Positions 27,965 through 37,159 are shown, counted from the first letter of the stretch. The stretch is DNA of 64,000 nt from Flavobacterium sp. HSC-32F16 (GCF_024171645.1 NZ_JALKAC010000002.1:1048186-1112185), one strand, 5' to 3'. A program made the numbers and translations. The notes: generated by a model from the letters alone, not told the origin.

Positions 27965-28498
27965 TTAAGCTTGTTTTACAAATTGTAATTCAATGTTTAA
28001 TTTTACTTCTTCTCCAACTAAAACGCCTCCAGTTTCAAGAGCTGAGTTCCAGTTTAATCCCCAATCTTTACGATTAATTTTTCCTTCTATGCTTAAACCT
28101 ACTTTTGTATTTCCCCAAGGATCAGTTAAGATTCCGCTGTATTCTACAGGAAAAGTTACGCTTTTAGAAACACCTTTAATGTTTAAATCTCCAGTAATTT
28201 CATAGCTTCCTTCATTAACTTTTTTGAATGAAGTAGCTTTGAAAGTCAATTTTGGATGATTCTCAGCATCAAAGAAATCTCCGCTTCTTAAATGTCCGTC
28301 TCTGTCTGCATTTGCAGTATCAACTGAAGCAATATCAGCAGAAAATTCAATAGTTGCATTTTCAAAGTTGTCTCCTTCTGTAGTAATTGTTGCATCGTAA
28401 GTTCCAAATTTACCTGAAACATTTGTAAACATCATGTGTTTAACTTTAAAACCAATTTCTGAATGTGTTGGGTCAATTGACCATTTTGTAGTTGCCAT
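27965..28498 (-). CDS. YceI-family lipocalin-like protein
   Basis: A 177-residue YceI protein. The family forms a beta barrel that binds isoprenoid or polyprenyl compounds and is often induced by stress or high pH. Here TKWSIDPTHSEIGFKVKHMMFTNVSGKFGTYDA at the start and LNIKGVSKSVTFPVEYSG in the middle are the typical blocks. No signal peptide is present, so this copy appears cytoplasmic, unlike E. coli YceI. The promoter carries the dyad also found before pirin, which implies co-regulation. A terminator follows. Confidence 0.9.
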   Translation of the reverse strand: MATTKWSIDPTHSEIGFKVKHMMFTNVSGKFGTYDATITTEGDNFENATIEFSADIASVDTANADRDGHLRSGDFFDAENHPKLTFKATSFKKVNEGSYEITGDLNIKGVSKSVTFPVEYSGILTDPWGNTKVGLSIEGKINRKDWGLNWNSALETGGVLVGEEVKLNIELQFVKQA

Positions 28499-28538
28499 AA
28501 TTTTTATTTTTTAAATAATTAATTTCATTTTGATAGGA

Positions 28539-28584
28539 CAAAGTTACTTCGGTAGTCTTCATTTGGCACTTAACCTAGATTAAG
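28539..28584 (-). promoter_or_regulatory. yceI promoter with a shared 20-bp dyad
   Basis: A -7 TAACTTTG (28539-28546) stands 41 bases before the start. Separated by 18 bases lies the dyad at 28565-28584, plus-strand sequence GGCACTTAACCTAGATTAAG, whose core on the minus strand is CTTAATCTAGGTTAAG (14 of 16 positions symmetric). It occupies the -33 place, where the usual TTG is missing. The same 20 bases at the same distance precede pirin. Confidence 0.65.
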
Positions 28585-28648
28585 AAATAAAATAACTTTT
28601 TGATTTCCTGTTTGTTTTGTTTTTGTTGTTTGAAAAATTGCTGTCGAA

Positions 28649-29365
28649 TTAATAGTTCATCGGAATGTCCATTAATAAAAATTCAGCATCTGTATTTGCT
28701 TTAATATTTAAAGTATCAGTTCCTGAAATTCCAACCGCATCACGAGAATTTAATTCCTGACCGTTGATGGTAACATTTCCTTTTAAAACGAAAGCATAAA
28801 CTCCGTTTCCTTCTTTTTTAATTTTATATTCCGTAGAAATCCCGGCATCAAAATTCCCCATGTTGAACCAAGCGTCTTGATGAATCCAAACTCCTTCATC
28901 ATCTGTATTTGGAGATAAAATCTGAGACAATTTATTGTGTCTGTCAGCAACATCTAAAGTAATTTGCTGGTAACGCGGTGCAACGTTTCTTTTATTTGGA
29001 AACAACCAGATTTGCAACAATTTAGTCTGCTGATCGGCATTTGGGTTAAACTCACTATGCTGCACTCCGGTTCCGGCACTCATAACCTGAATATCGCCAT
29101 TTTTGATGATTTCAGTATTCCCCATGCTGTCTTTGTGAGCTAAATCACCTTCCAACGGAATCGTAATGATTTCCATATTATCGTGAGGATGCGTTCCAAA
29201 TCCCATTCCGCCGGCAATTGTGTCATCGTTCAAAACACGAAGTGCTCCAAACTGAATTCTGTCCGGATTGTACCAGCTTGCAAAACTAAAACTGTGATAA
29301 GCATTAAGCCATCCGTGATTTGCATTTCCTCTTGTTTCTGCTTTGTGTAATACTATATTTTCCAT
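28649..29365 (-). CDS. Pirin-family cupin protein
   Basis: A bicupin iron protein of the pirin family, about 238 residues from the chosen start. MENIVLHKAETRGNANHGWLNAYHSFSF is the typical beginning and GFGTHPHDNMEIITIPLEG and HSEFNPNA hold metal-ligand histidines of the first cupin. Pirins act as quercetin dioxygenases or redox cofactors, and the role here is open. An in-frame ATG at 29425 exists, but it lies upstream of the -7 box at 29395-29402, so the ATG at 29365 is preferred. It shares its promoter dyad with yceI. Confidence 0.88.
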   Translation of the reverse strand: MENIVLHKAETRGNANHGWLNAYHSFSFASWYNPDRIQFGALRVLNDDTIAGGMGFGTHPHDNMEIITIPLEGDLAHKDSMGNTEIIKNGDIQVMSAGTGVQHSEFNPNADQQTKLLQIWLFPNKRNVAPRYQQITLDVADRHNKLSQILSPNTDDEGVWIHQDAWFNMGNFDAGISTEYKIKKEGNGVYAFVLKGNVTINGQELNSRDAVGISGTDTLNIKANTDAEFLLMDIPMNY

Positions 29366-29394
29366 GATTTTGTCTTTTATTGATTTTGATAGTA

Positions 29395-29440
29395 CAAAGA
29401 TACAGTCAAGGTCAAGGAAAGGCACTTAACCTAGATTAAG
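29395..29440 (-). promoter_or_regulatory. pirin promoter with the same 20-bp dyad as yceI
   Basis: The -7 TATCTTTG (29395-29402) is 30 bases before the preferred start. After 18 bases comes the plus-strand GGCACTTAACCTAGATTAAG at 29421-29440, identical to the yceI copy. Bases outside this block are not conserved. Confidence 0.7.
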
Positions 29441-29529
29441 TTCTTTAAGGAGCTGAGTTTTTGAGGTTCTAAGGTACTAAGGTTTTAGGTGCAAAGGTTT
29501 TTCTGGAGCAGAAATTTTAGTTTTCAAAA

Positions 29530-29645
29530 GACCTGACGTCCCGCTATTCGTTTCACACGAGCGATAGCGAACTGACGAAGTAATCTTTTGTGTCTCGTTA
29601 AAGAAACGAGATACAAAAGGATTTCCACTTCTATCGGGGCTAAAC
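29530..29645. repeat. Dispersed repeat, family B (copy 2)
   Basis: Central hairpin at 29585-29619 with stem CTTTTGTGTCTCGTT / AACGAGATACAAAAG (one G-T pair), followed by the family flank GATTTCCACTTCTATC. Compare 1228-1320 and 41697-41806. Confidence 0.65.
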
Positions 29646-29706
29646 TAGAAGTTTTTGTTTCAAAAGTTATTTAGATGTAAAATAACAGAAGTATAAAGGT
29701 TTCAGT

Positions 29707-29808
29707 TTGTCATCCTGAGGAACGAAGGATCACACAAGAAATTCCGTCTGCATAATCGCCAATCTTTGTCGAATTCCGAGTGTGATCCTTCGTTCCTCAG
29801 GATGACAA
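29707..29808. repeat. Dispersed palindrome, family A (copy 2), perfect 29-bp arms
   Basis: Arms 29707-29735 (starts TTGTCATCCTGAGGAACGAA) and 29780-29808 are exact reverse complements, with a 44-base centre. Such a structure would form a very stable hairpin in single-stranded DNA or RNA. Confidence 0.85.
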
Positions 29809-29820
29809 GATTGCGCTGAA

Positions 29821-30180
29821 TTATTTAATTCTAATTAATTTCCCTTTTCCTACCACCTCGTCAAGATAATTTGCAGAAGAACTTTGCTTATCATGCATAT
29901 TAAATAGAATAGTGTCTTTTGTAATTTGGTCTTTTGAAATGCTGATAATCAAATCAGTATTAATGAAATTATCCAATAATATTACATTTCCATAAGAAAT
30001 TTTCCCTTTTGGTAAATACTTGTTATCAAATTTGAAAACACTATCGTTAAAAGTAATTTTATCTTTTTGAATATAAGAATTGTCTTCTTCAATTAAATAA
30101 TTGTAACGGCCATTAAGCTTATCTGTTTTTTGGCTTAAGTTAATGGAAAATAGTATTATTATTAAGGCAAGATATTTCAT
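29821..30180 (-). CDS. Small exported protein of unknown function
   Basis: From the ATG at 30180 the product is 119 residues with a short signal-like start (KYLALIIILFSINLSQ) and a beta-rich remainder (NGRYNYLIEEDNSYIQKDKITFNDSVFKFDNKYLPKGKISYGN...). I do not recognise a family. A longer in-frame start at 30219 would overlap the regulator gene by 32 bases and put extra residues before the signal, so the shorter start is preferred. It follows the regulator gene directly on the same strand and may be co-transcribed. Confidence 0.5.
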   Translation of the reverse strand: MKYLALIIILFSINLSQKTDKLNGRYNYLIEEDNSYIQKDKITFNDSVFKFDNKYLPKGKISYGNVILLDNFINTDLIISISKDQITKDTILFNMHDKQSSSANYLDEVVGKGKLIRIK

Positions 30181-30187
30181 AATGTTT

Positions 30188-31669
30188 CTAACTGTATTGA
30201 TTAATAAACTGCTGTACAACTACATCCGTATTCTCATGGCGTTTTTTTCTTTCCAAAGCAATCGGCGGCGCAGCTCTTTCAAGGCAATCCTGAACAGCAC
30301 AAGTTTCACAGGTAACACCAACAATTCGTTTTACTAAAGGTTTTCCATCAATGAATTTAAATTTCTTTTTCATTGTCGGATTAATTAAAATGCCGACAGA
30401 TATGCTTCTGATATAATTTTCTGCAAAAGGATCTTTTGTTGCCGATGAAAAAACCAAATATTCGTTTCCGCTATTGGCGTAGCTTGATATTTGCGCGTCA
30501 AAAAAATGAGATTTATTTTGTTTGATAGCTTCGTCTATAGTTTTAACCGAAACCCATCTTCTGCAATAATGTTCGTTGGTTTCGTTAGCATGCGGTTCCT
30601 GCTGATGTGTAATATGTAATTCTTTATTGATTTGGTAGACATCAGAATTAATTCGGTGTGATAATCTTAAAAAGAATAAATTTTTAAGCTGAAAATCTTT
30701 CGGTAATAAATTAGTTAATCGCTGATAAAAAGATTCTGGCGAAACTTCAAAACTTTCTATTAATTGAACAAATTCTTCCGGTTTTGGATTTTCATTTTCC
30801 AAAAAAGAATTGATTTTATCAACCACTAATTTTCTCGGTAACAATAAAGCACCGGCAAAATAAGAAGCATAAAAGTTATGCAGAACCTGATCGAAATTTT
30901 CAAACTTAATCCAGCTGAAAGTCAATAAACGATCTGAGATTTTTAAATAATTATAAGCGATTTCTTTGGCAAGAATAAAAGCTTTCTGCGGAGCATCGAG
31001 TTCTGTAGAAAGTAATAAAGTTTTGCTTTTAGGAACATAAATTGAACGTAAATCGCCCAAAGCTTCCTGATCTGTAAAAGCAATTTCTTTGATGTTGTAT
31101 TCGAATTCTTCTTTTAAAATTGCTTCCAATTCTTCAATACTTATTTTAGAATAAAGATTAATTTGAAACGACTTCGAAAATGCAATTACTTTTTCTTCTA
31201 AATCTTCAAAATAATTACTGTGCGCTTCCTGATACGAACGTAAAGCGGCCAAAAAGAAACTTTCACGGCTTAAATTATAATGTTGTGCAATTTCGATAAT
31301 CGTACTAATAAAGGCATTGACTTTTGCAGGAGCATTGGCGATAATATCAATTAAATCAGCTTCCTGAATTCCGAAAAGCTCCAACGGAATCTCTTTTAAA
31401 ATACCTGATTTTAAGATTTCGCCAATCGGAGCGAGATTATTATCGAGTTTTAAAGATACCATTTGATCGTAAGTGACGTCCAGATGTTCGCAGAGAAGCA
31501 AAATTTTATCTGTTTTTGGATATTTTTTTCCCTTCTCAATCTCGTTTAAATACGATTTTGAAAGATTTGTCAATTTAGCCAAGCCAAAAAGTGACAGATT
31601 TTTCTGCGTTCTGACTTGCTTCAATTTTAGTCCGAAGATCAGCTTTATATAGTCTTTTTCAATATCCAT
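30188..31669 (-). CDS. XRE/ScfR-like regulator of short-chain fatty-acid metabolism (RamB-type)
   Basis: A 493-residue regulator. An XRE helix-turn-helix (about residues 10-65, RTQKNLSLFGLAKLTNLSKS) is followed by a long C-terminal half of the ImmA/IrrE-DUF2083 kind. This layout is known from RamB of Corynebacterium, which controls glyoxylate genes, and from ScfR-like proteins. The end has a cysteine cluster (C454, C457, C462) that could bind a metal or [Fe-S]. It is divergent from aceB across about 200 bases, strongly suggesting that it controls the shunt. A perfect palindrome lies in the gap. Confidence 0.85.
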   Translation of the reverse strand: MDIEKDYIKLIFGLKLKQVRTQKNLSLFGLAKLTNLSKSYLNEIEKGKKYPKTDKILLLCEHLDVTYDQMVSLKLDNNLAPIGEILKSGILKEIPLELFGIQEADLIDIIANAPAKVNAFISTIIEIAQHYNLSRESFFLAALRSYQEAHSNYFEDLEEKVIAFSKSFQINLYSKISIEELEAILKEEFEYNIKEIAFTDQEALGDLRSIYVPKSKTLLLSTELDAPQKAFILAKEIAYNYLKISDRLLTFSWIKFENFDQVLHNFYASYFAGALLLPRKLVVDKINSFLENENPKPEEFVQLIESFEVSPESFYQRLTNLLPKDFQLKNLFFLRLSHRINSDVYQINKELHITHQQEPHANETNEHYCRRWVSVKTIDEAIKQNKSHFFDAQISSYANSGNEYLVFSSATKDPFAENYIRSISVGILINPTMKKKFKFIDGKPLVKRIVGVTCETCAVQDCLERAAPPIALERKKRHENTDVVVQQFINQYS

Positions 31670-31723
31670 GAACCAAATATAGTTATTCTAAAAATAATCG
31701 CCAAAAAATTATTTTTCATTTTT

Positions 31724-31767
31724 AGCGAACGTTCGCTTGTTTTGTAAAAAACTTTTTTCTAATATTG
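31724..31767 (+). promoter_or_regulatory. aceB promoter with a perfect 14-bp palindrome
   Basis: The palindrome AGCGAACGTTCGCT (31724-31737) touches a -33 TTG (31737-31739). Twenty bases later comes a near-consensus -7 TAATATTG (31760-31767). It lies between the divergent regulator and aceB, so it may act on one or both. Confidence 0.55.
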
Positions 31768-31866
31768 TGGTGTAGAAAATATTAATTATCAGTTTGTTAT
31801 GTTTTATTGTTTTTGAAAAACAGGTAAACGATTCAATTGCTGCTAATCAAATTAAAAACCACAGCT

Positions 31867-33468
31867 ATGAAAAACCAATTAGAAATTACCGAAACGGCGA
31901 TGGAATTTTTAGCCGAAAAGAAGCTTCGTTATCCAAAGATCTGGACAGAAGAAGCGATTGTTTTTATAACCGAATTGCATAGAAAATTCGAATCACAGCG
32001 AAAACTATTGCTTTTACAGCGCGAGCAAAAACAAGTCACTTTTGATCAGGGAATTATGCCGGTTTTTATTCCAGAAACCAAAAGTGTAAGAGAGGGCAAT
32101 TGGAAAGCGGGAGAAATTCCGAAAGATTTACTAGATCGTAGAGTGGAAATTACCGGACCAGTTGATCGTAAAATGATTATCAATGCATTGAACTCAGGAG
32201 CCAAAACTTTTATGGCCGATTTTGAAGACAGCACTTCGCCAACCTGGCAAAATCTAATGGAAGGCCAGCTGAATTTAATCGACGCGGTTAATAAAACAAT
32301 TACACATACTGATTTGGTAAAGCAAAAATCGTATCATTTAAATGAAAAAATCGCAGCATTAATTGTTCGTCCGAGAGGTTTGCATTTGCCGGAAAAACAT
32401 GTTTTAATCGAGGGAAATGAAGTTTCGGGTTCTTTGGTAGATTTTGGTTTGTATGTTTTTCATAATCATAAACGACTTTTAGAAAACAATTCTGGACCGT
32501 ATTTCTACATTCCGAAATTAGAACATTATCTGGAAGCACGTTGGTGGAATAATGTAATTGATTTTACCGAGGATTATTTGAAACTAAAAAGAGGAACGAT
32601 AAAAGTGACGGTTTTAATTGAAACCATAACGGCAAGTTTTCAATTAGATGAAATCATTTACGAATTAAAAGAGCATATCGTTGGTTTGAACTGCGGACGC
32701 TGGGATTATATTTTCTCTTATATCAAAAAGTTTAGAAAAAATCCAAAATTCATTGTTCCGGATCGTGATCAGGTAACTATGACTTCGCCTTTTATGAATG
32801 CTTATTCAAATTTGGTAATTCAAAGATGTCATAAACGTGGAATTCATGCGATTGGGGGAATGGCAGCGCAGATTCCGATTCGAAATAATGAAGAAGCCAA
32901 TGCTGTCGCTTTCGCAAAAGTAAAAACCGACAAAGAACGTGAAGTTAAAAACGGACACGACGGAACCTGGGTAGCACATCCGGATTTGGTTTCGCTGGCA
33001 AAAGAAATTTTTGATAAAGGAATGCCGACTCCAAATCAAATTCATATTAAAAGAGAACATCGAAAAATTACAGAAGCTGATTTAATTGAACCACCAATTG
33101 GAATCATTACTGAAAATGGTGTTCGAAAAAATATCAATGTTGGGGTTTTGTACCTGGCTTCATGGTTAAACGGACAAGGCGCAGCCGCATTGCATAATTT
33201 AATGGAAGACGCTGCAACAGCCGAAATTTCGAGATCGCAATTGTGGCAATGGCTTCAGAATAAAGTGCTTTTGGATAATGGGCGAAAATTAGATTTGGCG
33301 TATTATCATGAATTGGCTTTAGACGAATTCAGAAAAATAAAAGAAGAACTGGGAGAAGAAAATCACGAAAAACAACAATTTCCATTGGCTGAAAAAGTAC
33401 TGGAAAGATTAGTAGTAAATACTGATTTCGTTGACTTTTTGACTATTCCGTGTTACAAATATTTGTAA
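31867..33468 (+). CDS. aceB: Malate synthase A
   Basis: Malate synthase condenses glyoxylate and acetyl-CoA to malate, the second step of the glyoxylate shunt. The product from ATG 31867 is 533 residues, normal for the A isoform. Motifs seen include DFEDSTSPTWQN, RPRGLHLPEKH, the catalytic LNCGRWDYIFSY region and GIHAIGGMAAQIPI. A TTG at 31837 would add ten residues and is less likely. It is followed by aceA after a 140-base gap that holds a repeat hairpin. Confidence 0.94.
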   Translation: MKNQLEITETAMEFLAEKKLRYPKIWTEEAIVFITELHRKFESQRKLLLLQREQKQVTFDQGIMPVFIPETKSVREGNWKAGEIPKDLLDRRVEITGPVDRKMIINALNSGAKTFMADFEDSTSPTWQNLMEGQLNLIDAVNKTITHTDLVKQKSYHLNEKIAALIVRPRGLHLPEKHVLIEGNEVSGSLVDFGLYVFHNHKRLLENNSGPYFYIPKLEHYLEARWWNNVIDFTEDYLKLKRGTIKVTVLIETITASFQLDEIIYELKEHIVGLNCGRWDYIFSYIKKFRKNPKFIVPDRDQVTMTSPFMNAYSNLVIQRCHKRGIHAIGGMAAQIPIRNNEEANAVAFAKVKTDKEREVKNGHDGTWVAHPDLVSLAKEIFDKGMPTPNQIHIKREHRKITEADLIEPPIGIITENGVRKNINVGVLYLASWLNGQGAAALHNLMEDAATAEISRSQLWQWLQNKVLLDNGRKLDLAYYHELALDEFRKIKEELGEENHEKQQFPLAEKVLERLVVNTDFVDFLTIPCYKYL

Positions 33469-33485
33469 AAGAATTGATTAGAATC

Positions 33486-33564
33486 CCTGCAAGGTTTTCA
33501 AAACCTTGTAGGTATCGTGATCGTAATTACAAATACCTACAAGGTCAAAAAAAGACCTTGCAGG
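33486..33564. repeat. Dispersed palindrome, family D
   Basis: Between aceB and aceA. CCTGCAAGGT / ACCTTGCAGG and AACCTTGTAGGTAT / ATACCTACAAGGT make a long hairpin whose arms also contain a short internal palindrome (AAGGTTTTCAAAACCTT). Confidence 0.75.
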
Positions 33565-33608
33565 AAATTAAAAACACCTATTACTTACTAACCACTTAAA
33601 CTATACTT

Positions 33609-34889
33609 ATGAAAACAACAGAAGACAGAATTCAGGAATTGATTAACGATTGGATCACGAACCCAAGATGGAAAGGTGTTGAACGTCCTTACACTGCGAG
33701 TGAAGTTGTGACGCTTCAGGGATCGTATAAAATTGAGCATTCTATTGCGAAAATGGGTGCAGAGAAATTATGGAAAAAGTTAAAAAGTCAGGATTATGTA
33801 GCTGGTTTGGGCGCGTTAACTGGAAATCAGGCGATTCAGGAAGTTGATGCAGGTTTGGAAGCGATTTATTTAAGCGGATGGCAGGTTGCTGCTGATGCAA
33901 ATCTGGCGGGAGAAATGTATCCTGACCAATCACTTTATCCGGTAAACAGCGTTCCGATGGTGGTAAAAAAGATCAATAATGCTTTATTGCGTGCTGATCA
34001 GATTCAAACTGTAAATAAAATTGAAGATAGAAAAGATTATTTGGTTCCGATTGTAGCTGATGCGGAAGCAGGTTTTGGCGGCAACTTAAATGCTTTCGAA
34101 TTAATGAAATCGATGATTGAAGCAGGAGCTTCCGGAGTTCATTTTGAAGATCAGCTGAGTTCTGCTAAAAAATGCGGACACTTGGGCGGAAAGGTTTTGG
34201 TTCCTACTCAGGAAGCGATCAATAAATTAATTGCGGCGCGTTTGGCTGCGGATGTTATGGGCGTTTCAACTTTAATCGTTGCCAGAACAGATGCTGAAGC
34301 TGCTAATTTATTAACGAGTGACGCAGATCCAAGAGACAGGAAATTCTTAACTGGTGAAAAAACTGCCGAAGGCTTTTTCTATGTAAATAACGGAATCGAA
34401 CAGGGAATTGCTAGAGGCTTAAGCTACGCGCCTTACGCTGATTTAATTTGGATGGAAACCAGTAATCCGGATTTAGAATTTGCGAGAAAGTTTGCAACAG
34501 CTATGAAAAAAGAATTCCCGGATAAAATGCTGGCATACAATTGTTCTCCGTCTTTCAATTGGGCGGCGAAATTAACCGTTGCCGAAATGGAAACGTTTAG
34601 AGAAGATTTAGCGGCAATGGGCTATAAATTCCAATTCATTACTTTGGCCGGATTCCATGCTTTGAATACAAGCATGTTTGAATTGTCTAAAGCGTATAAA
34701 GAACGCGGAATGGCGGGTTACTCTGAATTGCAGGAACGTGAATTCGCTTTGCAGAAAAACGGATTCAGAGCGGTAAAACATCAGGCTTTTGTTGGTACTT
34801 CTTATTTTGATGCCGTTCAAAATACGGTTATGATAGGAAGGTCTTCAATAACAGCAATGAAACATTCTACTGAGGTTGAGCAATTTTAA
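33609..34889 (+). CDS. aceA: Isocitrate lyase
   Basis: Isocitrate lyase splits isocitrate into succinate and glyoxylate, the first step of the shunt. The 426-residue product carries the family active-site loop KKCGHLGGK (residues 187-195, C189). [13 protein letters not shown] and the C-terminal NCSPSFNW are also conserved. It lies 140 bases after aceB on the same strand, is expected to be co-regulated, and ends in a clear terminator. Confidence 0.96.
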   Translation: MKTTEDRIQELINDWITNPRWKGVERPYTASEVVTLQGSYKIEHSIAKMGAEKLWKKLKSQDYVAGLGALTGNQAIQEVDAGLEAIYLSGWQVAADANLAGEMYPDQSLYPVNSVPMVVKKINNALLRADQIQTVNKIEDRKDYLVPIVADAEAGFGGNLNAFELMKSMIEAGASGVHFEDQLSSAKKCGHLGGKVLVPTQEAINKLIAARLAADVMGVSTLIVARTDAEAANLLTSDADPRDRKFLTGEKTAEGFFYVNNGIEQGIARGLSYAPYADLIWMETSNPDLEFARKFATAMKKEFPDKMLAYNCSPSFNWAAKLTVAEMETFREDLAAMGYKFQFITLAGFHALNTSMFELSKAYKERGMAGYSELQEREFALQKNGFRAVKHQAFVGTSYFDAVQNTVMIGRSSITAMKHSTEVEQF

Positions 34890-34901
34890 TTCAAAAGAAA
34901 G

Positions 34902-34927
34902 GCCAGTTCATTGAACTGGCTTTTTTG
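34902..34927 (+). terminator. Terminator after aceA
   Basis: Stem GCCAGTTCA / TGAACTGGC with one-base loop, followed by six T, 12 bases after the stop. Confidence 0.9.
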
Positions 34928-34930
34928 TTT

Positions 34931-35090
34931 TTGCCACAGATTTCACAGATTAAAAGGATTAAAAAAATGTTGCCACGAATTACACAAATTTCCACGAATT
35001 TTATTTTAATTTTTAAATCAATTAATTCGTGGAAATTTGTGTAATTCGTGGCTAAAAAAAATCACTTTAATCCTTTTAATCTGTGGCAAA
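34931..35090. repeat. Dispersed nested palindrome, family C (copy 2), reversed nesting
   Basis: Outer arms are the CCACAGATT type (34931-34960 against 35069-35090). Inner arms are the CCACGAATTACAC type (34970-35000 against 35024-35053). At 27685-27892 the order of nesting is the other way round. Confidence 0.75.
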
Positions 35091-35095
35091 AAAAC

Positions 35096-35671
35096 TTATT
35101 TCTTCAAAAGTCGAGCTTTCATTTTGCTAAAAAATTCGGGTGTTACGCCAATGAAAGAAGCGATTTGTTTTTGAGGAACTTTATGAACTAATGTTCCGTA
35201 TTTTTTAGTGAATTTTTCAAAACGTTCTTCGGCGGGTAAACTTAAATTGTCCATTAATCTTTGTTGATTAGCAACTAAAGAATTTTCAATTAAAATTCTA
35301 AAAAAGCGTTCCAGTTTCGGAATTTCAAGATACAATTGTTCCTGATTTTCTTTGGATAACGAAACAACTTCAGCCTCTTCTAAAACTTCAATAAAAAGCT
35401 GTCCTGGTTTTTGAGAAAAAAAGCTGTACATGTCGCTCATCCACCAGCCTTCGCAGGCAAATGATAATACATGTTCTACAATATTATCATTGATATTGAA
35501 ACTTCTTAGGATACCTGAATTTACAAAATACGAATGCTTGCAGACTTCGCCGGCGTTTAATAAAAGCGTTTTGGCTTTATAAGTGTTTGTTTCCAGTTTA
35601 GATAAAAAAAGTGCCTGTTCCTCTGGTGTCAGCGAAACGTGTTTTGCAATGTTTTCAAGAATTAATGCCAT
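35096..35671 (-). CDS. Crp/Fnr-family regulator
   Basis: A 191-residue regulator with an N-terminal cyclic-nucleotide-binding-type beta barrel (KTLLLNAGEVCKHSYFVNSGILRSFNIND) and a C-terminal winged helix (QKQIASFIGVTPEFFSKMKARL). No residue set that proves cAMP binding is seen, so the ligand is open. It overlaps the upstream DUF6370 gene by one base and lies last in an operon headed by the 37160 gene and purT. Confidence 0.87.
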   Translation of the reverse strand: MALILENIAKHVSLTPEEQALFLSKLETNTYKAKTLLLNAGEVCKHSYFVNSGILRSFNINDNIVEHVLSFACEGWWMSDMYSFFSQKPGQLFIEVLEEAEVVSLSKENQEQLYLEIPKLERFFRILIENSLVANQQRLMDNLSLPAEERFEKFTKKYGTLVHKVPQKQIASFIGVTPEFFSKMKARLLKK

Positions 35672-35991
35672 TATTTTTTATCGTCGATTAAGGTAAATGA
35701 AGTTGCTTTAAATCTATCTCCTTTAATTTCTCCCGTAACTAAAGCTTTGCTGATTGCATTGCAAAAACCTTTTTCTGAATGTGCATCTCCATGATCGTGG
35801 ATAGTTGTTCCGTCAACAAAATAGCTTTTCCCATCAATGCGAACGGCTAAATCACAGCTTTTACCTTTCATTCCGAATTGGCATTCTCCGCATGAAGCTT
35901 CTACGATTGTGGGTTTATCAAATTTCTTTTTGCTTTGAGCCTGAACTGCGATTCCAATAAAAAGGAATATCGCTAATAAAATATTTTTCAT
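35671..35991 (-). CDS. DUF6370-like small exported Cys-rich protein
   Basis: A 106-residue protein with a signal peptide (KNILLAIFLFIGIAVQAQ) and a cysteine-rich part: C34, C37 and C46 in CGECQFGMKGKSC plus a further C in KGFCNAI. A His/Asp-rich strip (DGTTIHDHGDAHSE) is also present. The layout suggests a metal- or redox-handling domain, but nothing proves it. It begins 3 bases after purT and overlaps the Crp-like gene by one base, so the three are read together. Confidence 0.6.
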   Translation of the reverse strand: MKNILLAIFLFIGIAVQAQSKKKFDKPTIVEASCGECQFGMKGKSCDLAVRIDGKSYFVDGTTIHDHGDAHSEKGFCNAISKALVTGEIKGDRFKATSFTLIDDKK

Positions 35992-35993
35992 AG

Positions 35994-37154
35994 TTAAGAA
36001 TTTACAGTTATTAATTTCGCCGTTTCTTTGGCGCGTTCGGTTACTTTTTCAATTGGAGTGGCTAATGAATCGTGGCTTAAAATAACTCCCATTCGGCGAT
36101 AGGGTCTTGAAGTGGGTTTGCCAAAAATCCTAAAATCAGTTTTTGCTAAAGCGGCTACTTTTTCAATTCCGGTAAAAGTTGGGTTTGTAGAATCTTCGGA
36201 TGCTAAAATTACGGCACTCGCTCCAGCTTTTTCTAAAGTAATTTCGAAAATAGGAAGACTTAAAATCGCTCTTAAATGCAATTCGAATTCATTAAAATTC
36301 TGAGTTCCTGCCAAAGTTACCATTCCGGTATCATGCGGACGCGGAGAAAGTTCAGAGAAATAAACGCCTTCTTTAGTTAAGAAAAATTCAACACCAAAAA
36401 GCCCGGCACCGCCAAGCGCTTCGGTAATTTTTTCGGCCATATCCTGCGCTTCGTATAAATCGGCTTCAGAAACTTGTGCCGGCTGCCAGCTTTCCTGATA
36501 ATCACCGCGTTCTTGTCTGTGGCCAATTGGAGCACAAAACAATGTTGGGTTATTATTTTGAGTAATCGTTAAAAGCGTAATTTCTGAATGAAAATCTACA
36601 AAAGCTTCCACAATTACTTCAATGACATCACCGCGAGAACCCGCTACGGCGTATTGCCATGCTTTCTCAATATCGCTTTCAGTTTTGATTGTTGATTGCC
36701 CTTTTCCTGACGAAGACATTAATGGTTTTACTACGCAGGGAATTCCAACTTCCTGAACGGCTTTTTGTAGTTCTTCTGCTGATGTTGCGTATTGGTATTT
36801 GGCTGTTTTTAAGCCTAATTCTTTTGAAGCCAAATCACGAATAGCTTTACGGTTCATAGTAAAGTTTGCCGCTTTCGCTGAAGGAACAACAGTGATGCCT
36901 TGTTTTTCGTAATCGTAAAAGCGTTCGGTTCGAATGGCTTCTATTTCAGGAACTATAAAATCGGGTTGGTGTTTGGCTACGATTCGGTCAAGAGCTTCGC
37001 CATCAAGCATATTGATAACTTCAAAACCATGAGCAACCTGCATGGCTGGTGCATTTTCGTAACTGTCAACTGCAATTATGGTTTGTCCGATTCGTTGTGC
37101 GGCAATGACAAATTCTTTGCCTAATTCGCCTGAACCTAGGAGTAGTATTTTCAT
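35994..37154 (-). CDS. purT: Formate-dependent phosphoribosylglycinamide formyltransferase PurT
   Basis: A 386-residue ATP-grasp enzyme that formylates GAR with free formate, the third step of purine synthesis, in the cytoplasm. The start ([20 protein letters not shown]) is typical, as are the ATP-grasp blocks [13 protein letters not shown] and [26 protein letters not shown]. It lies 5 bases after the membrane protein gene and 3 bases before DUF6370, so it belongs to a four-gene operon. Confidence 0.94.
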   Translation of the reverse strand: MKILLLGSGELGKEFVIAAQRIGQTIIAVDSYENAPAMQVAHGFEVINMLDGEALDRIVAKHQPDFIVPEIEAIRTERFYDYEKQGITVVPSAKAANFTMNRKAIRDLASKELGLKTAKYQYATSAEELQKAVQEVGIPCVVKPLMSSSGKGQSTIKTESDIEKAWQYAVAGSRGDVIEVIVEAFVDFHSEITLLTITQNNNPTLFCAPIGHRQERGDYQESWQPAQVSEADLYEAQDMAEKITEALGGAGLFGVEFFLTKEGVYFSELSPRPHDTGMVTLAGTQNFNEFELHLRAILSLPIFEITLEKAGASAVILASEDSTNPTFTGIEKVAALAKTDFRIFGKPTSRPYRRMGVILSHDSLATPIEKVTERAKETAKLITVNS

Positions 37155-37159
37155 TTTTT

